Below are positions 17,807-25,658 of a DNA stretch of 64,000 nucleotides, one piece after another (the stretch's first letter is position 1; each line of letters opens with the position of its first letter). Both the position numbers and the translations under genes were made by a program. This stretch comes from Verrucomicrobiota bacterium. GTDB lineage: Bacteria > Verrucomicrobiota > Verrucomicrobiia > Limisphaerales > VHDF01. The notes under the pieces are model-generated. The model saw only the letters and a program-made list of their open reading frames with translations, searched no databases and had not been told where the DNA came from. The DNA lies in contig VHDF01000008.1 in NCBI GenBank assembly GCA_016871495.1, positions 1-64,000 of the forward strand, given 5' to 3'.

Positions 17807-18175
17807 TTACATGAAGATCATGTGGCTGCCGGTGTATTCTTTGGAAACCCACTGGCCCAAGCTCAACTGCACAAAAACGAGCATGGTCGCCAGCCACACA
17901 GGCCGTGCTCGACCCACGAACTCCAGTTTCACCAACGCACCCAAGGCGAGGAGAAACGCGGCCACTTCAGAAACAGCGAGGATCCAGAGGGACGCTTTCA
18001 AGCCCGGGAAAACCGCAAGCCAGGTAGCACCGAATTTATCCCCAAACCAGGGAGGAATGCCGCTTCGAATCTTGTCCCAGCCGGTCACTCCCCACACCGT
18101 CAGGAACAACAAATTGATCGCCAGCAGGATCAAGGGTCGCTGCCACTTCGGCCACTCCACAGGTTGAGTCGTCAT
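17807..18175 (-). CDS. Small four-helix membrane protein
   Basis: About 122 residues from ATG 18175 (MTTQPVEWPKW). An upstream extension of the frame to 18295 runs through the foldback repeat and is discounted. Hydrophobic segments are near residues 14-34, 50-65, 62-85 and 92-110 (LILLAINLLFLTVWGVTGW, ASLWILAVSEVAAFLLALGA, WLATMLVFVQLSLG). The general look is DoxX-like but I cannot assign the family. It lies 13 bp downstream of the palindromic element that separates it from dsbD on the same strand. Confidence 0.6.
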   Translation of the reverse strand: MTTQPVEWPKWQRPLILLAINLLFLTVWGVTGWDKIRSGIPPWFGDKFGATWLAVFPGLKASLWILAVSEVAAFLLALGALVKLEFVGRARPVWLATMLVFVQLSLGQWVSKEYTGSHMIFM

Positions 18176-18189
18176 GTCATTTCCCGGTC

Positions 18190-18466
18190 TAGTGTGCTGT
18201 TCATGAATTGGGTGGGCCTTTGCGGTCAAGGGTTTTGGCCGTGGGCGAGGCGCGACGAAGGAGCCTATCCGCAGAGATACGTGACGGAGGAGCAACGAAG
18301 CTCACGGCCGAAAGACTCGCCGCCCGAAGGGTTGCGCCGCTTGGGCGGTTCTGGCGTTGTTGCTCCTCGGTCACAGACCGCTGGCGGGTATGCTCCCTCG
18401 TCGCGCCGAGACAGAACCGCCAAAGCAGCGCAACAAATGTCCACCCAATTCATGATCAGCACACTA
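18190..18466. repeat. 277-bp foldback element with 26-bp terminal inverted repeats
   Basis: The left terminus TAGTGTGCTG...GGGTGG (18190-18215) and right terminus CCACCC...CAGCACACTA (18441-18466) are inverted copies matching at 25 of 26 positions. The interior also pairs: GCGCGACGAAGGAGC on the left against GCGCGACGAGGGAGC in the reverse complement of the right, and GAGGAGCAAC occurs in both arms. No transposase frame fits. The right terminal TAG is the stop codon of dsbD. It looks like a MITE or a very large transcribed hairpin. Confidence 0.85.
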
Positions 18467-20611
18467 TTTCGAAGCTTGATCCAAGGCTTGCAGCACCACG
18501 TCCGGGGTGAGCAGCAGCTCGGGTAACACGATCGGCGGCTTGGACGCATCTTTCGGATAGACGAGGTTGAGCGGAACACCCGCCCGGCCGTGCTTGTTCA
18601 ATTCCGCCACGATTTCCTCGGACTTTTCAGGGCTGTTTTCCGCCAGGGCCACCGCGTTGATTTCCTTGAGCTTTTTCCGAACGGCGTCCACTTCGATGGC
18701 GCGGCGCTTGTTCAGCTTGCAGGTGAGGCACCATTTCGCGGTGAAGTCCACGAACACGGGACGGCCTTCGCGGCGGGCTTGCGCGACGGCCTCGTGACTC
18801 CACGGTTGCCAGGGAATGCCGGTTAATTTCCGGGACGCGGGCTTCCTCCATTGGATCTCGCTTTCCAGGATCCAGCCCCAGGCGAGACCGGCAATCAGGA
18901 GCGACAGGCCCATGGACAGACTTCGGCGGGAGGAGCCCCTTTGCACAAACGCGCCCCAGATCCACGCGGCCAACGCAACCAGCACCAGGAACAAACCAAG
19001 CCACAAATCTCCTCCATCACCGTAGAAATCAGCGGCCAGCGTGAACAGCCACACGGCGGTGGCGATCATGGGAAACCCCATGGCGATCTTGAAACGCTCC
19101 ATCCACAGGCCCGGCTTCGGCAGAAACTTGAGCCAGGCGGGCTCCCAACAGAGCGCCACATAAGGCGCAGCCAGACCGAGCGCGACACACGAGAAGATCA
19201 ACACGGTCACGCTCGAAGGCTGAGTAAAGGCGAATCCGAGCGCCGCGCCCAGGAACGGTGCGGTGCAGGGCGTCGCCAGCACCGTCGCCAGCACGCCGTT
19301 GAAAAACGCGCCGACGGAGCCTTCCTTGGAAGCCAGCTGGCCGGCCGCGCCCAGGGCTCCGCCTCCCACGGTGACTTCGAAAACCCCAAAGAGGTTGAGT
19401 CCCACCAGCATGACCAGCGTGGTCAGGCACACGAGCATGATGGGATTCTGAAATTGCATGCCCCAACTCGCCGCCATGCCAGCCTTCTTCACGGCAATCA
19501 CAACTCCGGCCAAGACCAGAAACGATACCCAAACCCCCAATCCATAAATGAGCCCGAGTTTGCGCGTCTCCGACTTGGAGGCGCCGCCATGTCCCACAAA
19601 ACCCAATACCTTGAGCGCAATGACCGGGAGTACACAGGGCATGAAATTGAGGATGAACCCGCCCAAGACCGCAAAGGCCATCCACACCGGCAATCCCCGG
19701 CTCGATCCAGCTCGATCCGCGTTCGCTCCCCCTGCTGGACCCCCTGCCCCAGTTGATTTGATCCCTTTGGGAGTTAACGTGACGCTCCATCCACGAACTC
19801 CGCCCGAAGCTTCCTTCCAAGCCAGAACCCCGGCCAACGTTTCAGGCCATTGGCCCCGAGCGGTCTTGATCTCCTTGGAAATCCGAAGCCCCCGGCCCTG
19901 CTTGACGGCAGGCGAAGTGGCTCCGGCCACTTCAACGTCTTGGGGGGGTAAAGGATAAAAATCAAATTGTTCCACGCCCGTTGGAGGTGACCAATCGATA
20001 TGGAGCACGCGGTTCGTTCCCCGCGCCTCCCATCCGGCTTCAACCGCAGCATCGCTCGACTTGGAGGGAAGACGTTGTCGCCAAACTTCAAATCGCGATC
20101 CGAGCCTGGCCTCGCCGTCGGCGGCCCCGATCACGAGCCTCCCGGAGATCCGGCCACTCCCCATCACGCACACTTTCTCGCACTCGAGCCAGTTGACCTT
20201 GGCCTTCAGGGGGTACTCGCCCGGAGCGATCGCGTCTTCCGCCCGCAACTCAACCAGCAGCGCTGCTTCGTCGTGATAAATGTAGGTCGTGATGTCGGAA
20301 TCAACATACTTCTCGGGCGTGGGCCACTGGATGTTCCCCGCCGTGATTCCCGGCGGTAGTTCCCAGGCGATCTCCGTCGCCCCGCCGGATTCGCCGGGAT
20401 GCTGCCAGTAGGTGTGCCAACCCGGCGGCATCGTCAGCACCACCGCGGCCGTCACCGTGCCGCCAGGACGAATCATGTCCCGCTCCAGAACAAGTTGGGC
20501 CTTGGTCTTGGTTCGGCTCTGCCCAAACAGCTCGGCCGCAAAACTCCCTTGCGAAGCCAGCACCAGGAACGCAAACAGGCTCGCGACAAACGGATTCATG
20601 GGTGGGATCAT
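18464..20611 (-). CDS. dsbD: Thiol:disulfide interchange protein DsbD
   Basis: 715 residues. The signal peptide (NPFVASLFAFLVLASQGSFA) precedes a periplasmic DsbD-alpha-like domain with a cysteine pair in WLECEKVCVMG. The eight-helix DsbD/CcdA membrane domain follows with MPCVLPVIALK and ATPCTAPFLGA, and a C-terminal thioredoxin domain carries WCLTC near residue 625. The protein moves electrons from cytoplasmic thioredoxin to periplasmic disulfides and cytochrome c maturation. ATG at 20611 or 20599 could both serve. The TAG stop falls inside the terminal repeat of the adjacent foldback element. Confidence 0.92.
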   Translation of the reverse strand: MIPPMNPFVASLFAFLVLASQGSFAAELFGQSRTKTKAQLVLERDMIRPGGTVTAAVVLTMPPGWHTYWQHPGESGGATEIAWELPPGITAGNIQWPTPEKYVDSDITTYIYHDEAALLVELRAEDAIAPGEYPLKAKVNWLECEKVCVMGSGRISGRLVIGAADGEARLGSRFEVWRQRLPSKSSDAAVEAGWEARGTNRVLHIDWSPPTGVEQFDFYPLPPQDVEVAGATSPAVKQGRGLRISKEIKTARGQWPETLAGVLAWKEASGGVRGWSVTLTPKGIKSTGAGGPAGGANADRAGSSRGLPVWMAFAVLGGFILNFMPCVLPVIALKVLGFVGHGGASKSETRKLGLIYGLGVWVSFLVLAGVVIAVKKAGMAASWGMQFQNPIMLVCLTTLVMLVGLNLFGVFEVTVGGGALGAAGQLASKEGSVGAFFNGVLATVLATPCTAPFLGAALGFAFTQPSSVTVLIFSCVALGLAAPYVALCWEPAWLKFLPKPGLWMERFKIAMGFPMIATAVWLFTLAADFYGDGGDLWLGLFLVLVALAAWIWGAFVQRGSSRRSLSMGLSLLIAGLAWGWILESEIQWRKPASRKLTGIPWQPWSHEAVAQARREGRPVFVDFTAKWCLTCKLNKRRAIEVDAVRKKLKEINAVALAENSPEKSEEIVAELNKHGRAGVPLNLVYPKDASKPPIVLPELLLTPDVVLQALDQASK

Positions 20612-20802
20612 GGTTCAACTGGCCTTGTTAAAAAAAGCGATTTCTCGCCCGACCTCAGGAAACTCGATCGCAACCACTGCCTCGCCGGCTCGCCGGGGAA
20701 CCGGACGGGCCAGGGCGTGGTTCACGCGAGCTCAGCGCGAGCCTTGCCAAGCGCGAGCCTTGCCAAACCAGAGGTGCATGTTGGAGTTTTATTCCCGCAA
20801 TC

Positions 20803-21936
20803 ATGAGCGATTCTGATCGAGCGACACTGCAGTGGCTGCGGACAGGCGATGAAGCCTTTGCCTCCATGCTGAAGGCGGTGCAGGACGCCCGTCGCTCGAT
20901 CGAACTCGAAACCTACATTTATGCGCCCGGCCCGTTCTCCAATCAGTTGCGCGACAGCCTCGTCCTCGCCGCGCATCGCGGTGTCCAAGTGCGCCTTCTC
21001 ATCGACGCGTGGGGATCGCAGGACTTGGATCCGGCCTATTGGGAACCGTTTCAGGACGCGGGGGGCCATTTCCGCTGGTTCAACCGTGGAGCGCTGGCGG
21101 GGCTCACGTTTCGAGACCATCGCAAGCTGCTGCTCTGCGACGGGAGGGTCGCGTTTACGGGCGGATTCAACATCGCTCCGGAATATGAAGGGGACGGAGT
21201 GAAAAGAGGCTGGCGCGATGTGGGGTTGCGCGTCGAAGGGCCGCTGGTCGAATCGTTGGGCGAGGGATTCGAGGCCATGTGGGAAGCTTCCTTGCTGCGC
21301 CATCCGCGGTTCATGCGCTGGCGCCGATCGTTAACCCGCCGGTTTCCACAATCGCATCGCCACGAAGTGCTGTGGGGATTCCCTGGGAGGGGTACGCACC
21401 CCTTCAAACAAGCGCTCCTGGAAGATCTCGATCAAGCGCAAGATGTCCGCCTGATGTCCGCCTACTTCCTCCCCACGCTCAGAATCCGCCGGGCGCTCTG
21501 GCGCGTCCTGCGTCGCGGCGGCCGCGTCAGACTGCTAGTGCCCGGAATCTCCGACGTGCCGATGTCCCAGTCCGCCACCATGTTCCTCTATGACAAATTG
21601 CTTCGATCGGGCGTCGAGTTGTTCGAATACCAACCCCAAATTCTGCACGGTAAATTGATCCTGATCGACAACGTCGTTTACGCCGGCTCTTCAAATCTGG
21701 ACACCCGGAGTTTGAACATCAATTACGAGGTGATGTTGCGAATGACGGATCGCCGGTTGGTGGAAGAGGCCCGCTCGCTCTTTGATGGAGCCCTGCTCCA
21801 CAGTCGCCGGGTGCAACTGAAGACTTGGCGGCGCGAACGGCCTTGGTACCGGCGCTGGCATCAGGCTTGGTCTTACTTGTTCCTCTCACGAATCGACCTC
21901 TACTTCGCCAAGAAAATGTGGCGCCGAAGCGGATGA
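20803..21936 (+). CDS. Cardiolipin synthase (phospholipase D family)
   Basis: 377 residues with the two HKD motifs of phosphatidyltransferases: DHRKLLLCDGRVAFTGGFN near residue 105 and LHGKLILIDNVVYAGSSN near 281, each with the downstream Asp/Asn. The N-terminus lacks the two membrane helices of classical ClsA, so it resembles ClsB-type soluble or peripheral enzymes. It would make cardiolipin from phosphatidylglycerol or phosphatidylethanolamine. Start at ATG 20803. Convergent with mqnD, with 34 bp between the stops. Confidence 0.9.
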   Translation: MSDSDRATLQWLRTGDEAFASMLKAVQDARRSIELETYIYAPGPFSNQLRDSLVLAAHRGVQVRLLIDAWGSQDLDPAYWEPFQDAGGHFRWFNRGALAGLTFRDHRKLLLCDGRVAFTGGFNIAPEYEGDGVKRGWRDVGLRVEGPLVESLGEGFEAMWEASLLRHPRFMRWRRSLTRRFPQSHRHEVLWGFPGRGTHPFKQALLEDLDQAQDVRLMSAYFLPTLRIRRALWRVLRRGGRVRLLVPGISDVPMSQSATMFLYDKLLRSGVELFEYQPQILHGKLILIDNVVYAGSSNLDTRSLNINYEVMLRMTDRRLVEEARSLFDGALLHSRRVQLKTWRRERPWYRRWHQAWSYLFLSRIDLYFAKKMWRRSG

Positions 21937-21970
21937 TCGGAACCGAAGACCCTCGCCCCGCGAGCGAATA

Positions 21971-22843
21971 TCAAACCACAAACTCCAGTTCACGCACTTG
22001 GGGCACCAGCCCGCGCTCTTGCCCGGCTCCCAAAAACCGCCGGATGGATTCCCTGCCCTTTTCGCCATAATCCAGGGTCCAATGGTTCACGTACATGCCG
22101 ACGAAGCGATCCGCCAGATCGATCCCCATGTCGCGGGCGTAACGCAACGCATGCGCGACCGCATCCAGCCGGTGATCGAGGCTGAACTGAATGCTTGAGG
22201 TCAGGAGGCGGGACACTTCGGACCGGACCTGGGGCGAGTGCCGCTTGTGGATGACATTCCCGCCCAAAGGCAACGGGAGCCCCTCCTGCTGGGTTCCCCA
22301 CCAGACCCCCAAGTCCACACAAACCACCATGCCCTCCCTTTCGTAAGTCAATTGTCCCTCGTGAATGATGAGTCCAGACTCCGCAAGGCCCTCCTTCACC
22401 GCGGTAAAAATCTCGTCAAACGGGACGACGATCAGATCCAATTCATCCCCGCCCTTGCCCAGCCAAAGCTGCAAGGCGAGAAAAGCGCTCGTGAGGCGTC
22501 CGGGAATGGCAATGCGACCGCGAGCCACCTCGGATTTCGTGCGTGGACTCCTGGCTACCACCATCGGGCCATAGCCGTCCCCCATGCTCGCCCCGCTCGG
22601 CAAAAGCGCATATTGGGAGGCGATATGGGGATAGGCGTGGATGCTGACCGCCGAGATATCAAGTTCGCCCCGGGTGGCCCGCTCATTCAACGTTTGGATG
22701 TCCTGCAAGATGTGCTGAAATTGATAACCCGGAGTGGGCAGGCGTCCGCTGGCCATGCCGTAAAACATAAATGCGTCGTCGGGATCCGGAGAATGTCCCA
22801 GGGACAGCTGAAGCGTCTGATCCGAACTCGAGGTCGATTGCAT
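21971..22843 (-). CDS. mqnD: 1,4-dihydroxy-6-naphthoate synthase (futalosine pathway)
   Basis: 290 residues of the MqnA/MqnD periplasmic-binding-like fold. Signature segments are LGHSPDPDDAFMFYGM at the N-terminus, DISAVSIHAYP, MGDGYGPMVVA and YVNHWTLDYGEKGR. MqnD acts late in the futalosine route to menaquinone, converting cyclic de-hypoxanthinylfutalosine to dihydroxynaphthoate. This implies menaquinone-based respiration without the MenFDHCEB pathway. No other mqn gene is in the window. Start at ATG 22841-22843. Confidence 0.9.
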   Translation of the reverse strand: MQSTSSSDQTLQLSLGHSPDPDDAFMFYGMASGRLPTPGYQFQHILQDIQTLNERATRGELDISAVSIHAYPHIASQYALLPSGASMGDGYGPMVVARSPRTKSEVARGRIAIPGRLTSAFLALQLWLGKGGDELDLIVVPFDEIFTAVKEGLAESGLIIHEGQLTYEREGMVVCVDLGVWWGTQQEGLPLPLGGNVIHKRHSPQVRSEVSRLLTSSIQFSLDHRLDAVAHALRYARDMGIDLADRFVGMYVNHWTLDYGEKGRESIRRFLGAGQERGLVPQVRELEFVV

Positions 22844-22917
22844 GCGTCGCGTCCAGCCAGCCTAAAGAGGCCATTCAGGGTTGTCACTGTGGAATGAGCC
22901 CAAGACCTCGGGGTCCG

Positions 22918-23114
22918 TGTATCCACAGGTTTTTGGTGACCGGGTTGGCGTGGTCACGCAAACAGCCCTGCCTGCTGTGGCGCCGACTGTCCAGCCTGCA
23001 GGGCGACGAAGGGAACCCGGCGCGTGGAGAGCATGGAAGGGCCTCGTTCTTCACCCGCCGGGCCGACGGGCCGTCGGCGATACGGCAGGCTGGGCAGCCT
23101 GCGCCACACGACAG
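22918..23114 (+). repeat. Dispersed repeat family B, copy 2
   Basis: About 195 bp with the family landmarks atccacaggt, gtgaccgggttggc, cagcctgcagggcgacgaag, ggcctcgttcttcacccgcc and cagcctgcgccacacgacag. The same blocks recur at 39188, 39948 and 45358 on this strand and in reverse at 14225. Its interior contains short inverted pairs (ggcagcctgcg against ctgcagg). It is followed directly by repeat A copy 3. Confidence 0.85.
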
Positions 23115-23144
23115 TCGACTCATGGAGGCATGGGGAGTAGCCCG

Positions 23145-23274
23145 GTGCATCCCGATGTTGCCGGTGATGCAGGTAGGGCGCGTCCGTCCCGGCGCGCCGC
23201 CGGAGCATGATGTTTTGCATCCCGTGGGCGGCGGGCTGGGACAGGCCCGCCCTACCAACAACATCGGGATACAC
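23145..23274 (-). repeat. Palindromic repeat family A, copy 3
   Basis: A complete copy in reverse orientation with ends GTGCATCCCGATGTTG (23145-23160) and CAACATCGGGATACAC (23259-23274). It lies just upstream of lysA, and together with repeat B copy 2 it accounts for nearly all of the gap of about 500 bp between mqnD and lysA. Confidence 0.9.
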
Positions 23275-23340
23275 GGGGAGTAGCCCTCATCCAAACTCCT
23301 TGTTTGAATTCGCAGTGCGAGTCTGGCACAACACCGCGCC

Positions 23341-24639
23341 ATGCATCGCTTTCACTACCTACGAGGCCAGTTGCACTGCGAGTCCGTGTCCGTTGAGGAT
23401 CTGGCCCGCCGCCATGGCACGCCCCTCTACATCTATTCACGGGGCACTCTGGAGGACCATTTCGGGCGGCTCGATCACGCGCTGGCGCCCTTGGATCATC
23501 TCATCTGCTTCGCGATGAAATCGAACTCCAACGCGGCCGTCATGCGCACCCTTGCCCGGTTGGGAGGCGGGTTCGACATCGTCAGCGCCGGGGAGCTTCA
23601 ACGCGTTCTCCAGGCGGGTGGCGATCCCTCCCGCTGCGTGTTTGCCGGCGTGGGCAAGACCGAGGAGGAGATCAGGTTCGCCCTCCGCCAGGGCATCTAC
23701 AGCTTCAATGTGGAAAGCGAACCCGAGATCGATCGCATCGACCGAGTGGCGCAGCGGCTCAACAAGAAGGCGCCCATCGCCGTTCGGGTGAATCCCAACG
23801 TGGACGCCCACACGCATTCCAAAATCACCACCGGGACCTATGAAAACAAGTTCGGGGTAGCCTTCGAGAATGTGGCTGCCGTTTACGCCCGCGCCGCCCG
23901 CCGCAAGCACATCCGTTTGCGCGGATTGCAAATGCACATTGGTTCCCAGCTCACCGAGGTGCGCCCATTCCAGATGGCGGTGGAAAAAGTGCTGCCCCTG
24001 GCACGACAACTGGCGTCAAGGCATGGGCTTGAGTTTTTCAGCATCGGGGGAGGCATCGGCATCATTTATCAAAATGCACTCGCGAGCGGGAACACCGACT
24101 GGTGGCAATCGGGGCATGGGCGAAAGATGCTCACGCCGGCACTCTATGCGGCCACCTTGGTGCCCTTGCTGCAGCCGCTGGGACTTCGCATCCTGGTCGA
24201 ACCGGGACGATTCATCGTCGGCAATGCCGGCATCCTGGTCACACGGGTGGAATACGTGAAGAAAACTGGACGCAAGAACTTCGTGATCGTGGACGCCGCC
24301 ATGAACGACCTGATCCGCCCGGCCTTTTACGATTCCTACCATGAAATTGTCCCGCTGCGCCAAATGCGGAGCCGCCCCATTTCATCCGATGTCGTGGGCC
24401 CCATTTGCGAGTCCGGAGACTACTTCGCGAAAGACCGGCCCTTGCCCAAAGTTGGCGAGGGCGATTATCTGGCCCTTTTGAGCGCCGGTGCCTATGGTTT
24501 TGTCATGGCCTCAAATTACAATTCGCGCGCTTTGGCCGCGGAGATCATGGTGGATGGCAAGCGCTCGGCGGTGGTCCGAAAACGCCAGTCCATCGAGGAT
24601 CTTTGGCGCGACGAATCCATCCCGGCCTGGCTGAAATAG
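23341..24639 (+). CDS. lysA: Diaminopimelate decarboxylase
   Basis: 432 residues of the fold-III PLP decarboxylase family. Lys60 in CFAMKSNSN binds PLP. Also visible are LGGGFDIVSAGEL, AVRVNPNVDAHTHSKI, LRGLQMHIGSQLTE, SIGGGIGI, LVEPGRFIVGNAG and GPICESGDYFAKDR with the conserved active-site Cys. It decarboxylates meso-diaminopimelate to L-lysine, the last step of lysine synthesis. ATG at 23341 directly follows repeat DNA. The SMP-30-like gene starts 25 bp downstream. Confidence 0.93.
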   Translation: MHRFHYLRGQLHCESVSVEDLARRHGTPLYIYSRGTLEDHFGRLDHALAPLDHLICFAMKSNSNAAVMRTLARLGGGFDIVSAGELQRVLQAGGDPSRCVFAGVGKTEEEIRFALRQGIYSFNVESEPEIDRIDRVAQRLNKKAPIAVRVNPNVDAHTHSKITTGTYENKFGVAFENVAAVYARAARRKHIRLRGLQMHIGSQLTEVRPFQMAVEKVLPLARQLASRHGLEFFSIGGGIGIIYQNALASGNTDWWQSGHGRKMLTPALYAATLVPLLQPLGLRILVEPGRFIVGNAGILVTRVEYVKKTGRKNFVIVDAAMNDLIRPAFYDSYHEIVPLRQMRSRPISSDVVGPICESGDYFAKDRPLPKVGEGDYLALLSAGAYGFVMASNYNSRALAAEIMVDGKRSAVVRKRQSIEDLWRDESIPAWLK

Positions 24640-24664
24640 CACGACCTGCTCCACCTCCTTCAGC

Positions 24665-25594
24665 ATGAACAGGATTCGTCTTTCGTTCGCGTTCTGCTTC
24701 GCGATGTCGCTGTCCCTTGGGGCCGCGGAGTTCGAAGTCGCGCAAGAACCCCAGTTCCGGAAACTGCTTCCGCGGGACGCCAAGCTGGCCAAGATTGCCG
24801 GTGACCTGAAGTTCGTCGAGGGACCCGTCTGGCTGGATCGCGACGGGGGGATTTTGGTGTTCAGCGATATCCCGGCCAACCGCATGTATCAATGGAGCGC
24901 GGATGGCGGACTCAAGGAGTTTCGCGATCCAAGCCATCACGCCAACGGCAACACGACCGACCGCAAAGCCAAGGTTCTTTACACCTGCGAACACGGGGCT
25001 CGCCGAGTCACCAGGACCGCGCCCGGTGCTGCGCCGGTCACGCTGGTGGAACGTTTTCGCAACCAGCGTCTCAATTCTCCCAACGACGTGGTCTTGAAGC
25101 GCGACGGGACCATTTGGTTCACCGATCCCGATTATGGCATCCAGCGCGAACAGCGGGAGCAGGAGGCCAATTTTGTCTTCCGATTCCATCCCGAGACCAA
25201 GGAACTGAACGCGGTGGCGCGCGATTTCGACAAACCGAACGGCCTCTGCTTTTCCCCCGACGAAAAACGATTGTATGTCGCGGACTCGGGATCCCCCCGC
25301 CACATCCGGGTTTTCGACGTCGAATGGGACAACACCCTTTCCAACGGGCGGATCTTCTGCAAGATCGACCGAGGCGGTCCGGACGGGATCCGCGCGGACC
25401 GCGAGGGACGCATCTGGTCGAGCGCGGGCGACGGGGTGCAGATCTTCGACGTTCGCGGCGGATTGATCGGAAAAATTCTGACTCCCGAGTCCCCGGCGAA
25501 TCTGTGCTTTGGCGGCAAGAACGGACGAACCCTTTTCATCACCGCCCGCACTTCGGTCTACGCCATCGAGACGGACACCAAGGGCGCACGTTGA
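24665..25594 (+). CDS. Exported SMP-30/gluconolactonase-like protein
   Basis: 309 residues with a short signal peptide (RLSFAFCFAMSLSLGAA). Six-bladed propeller motifs of the SMP-30/LRE lactonases are present: KFVEGPVWL (metal-ligand Glu), FSDIPANRMYQW, LNSPNDVVLKRDGTIWFTDP (Asn ligand), KPNGLCFSPDEKRLYVADSG (Asp ligand) and GPDGIRADREGRIW. Such enzymes open sugar lactones using a divalent metal. Export suggests a periplasmic role in sugar-acid catabolism. It follows lysA closely but is not obviously related to it. Convergent with the sugar operon. Confidence 0.85.
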   Translation: MNRIRLSFAFCFAMSLSLGAAEFEVAQEPQFRKLLPRDAKLAKIAGDLKFVEGPVWLDRDGGILVFSDIPANRMYQWSADGGLKEFRDPSHHANGNTTDRKAKVLYTCEHGARRVTRTAPGAAPVTLVERFRNQRLNSPNDVVLKRDGTIWFTDPDYGIQREQREQEANFVFRFHPETKELNAVARDFDKPNGLCFSPDEKRLYVADSGSPRHIRVFDVEWDNTLSNGRIFCKIDRGGPDGIRADREGRIWSSAGDGVQIFDVRGGLIGKILTPESPANLCFGGKNGRTLFITARTSVYAIETDTKGAR

Positions 25595-25658
25595 AGCACC
25601 GTCCGATTTCGGTCTGGAGTTCCCCCGCCTGTGCGTCAGCAACCCTGGCGACGGTGGC

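Noticed and set aside
18184-18295. N-terminal extension of the small membrane protein gene into the foldback element
   Set aside because: The extension is repeat sequence; ATG 18175 gives a normal membrane protein start.
19943-19953. G7 run inside dsbD as a second phase-variation site
   Set aside because: The gene is in frame through it with all domains intact, and runs this short are common in GC-rich coding DNA.
23207-23518. Plus-strand ORF overlapping the start of lysA
   Set aside because: Its first part is repeat A and the rest is an out-of-frame reading of lysA.
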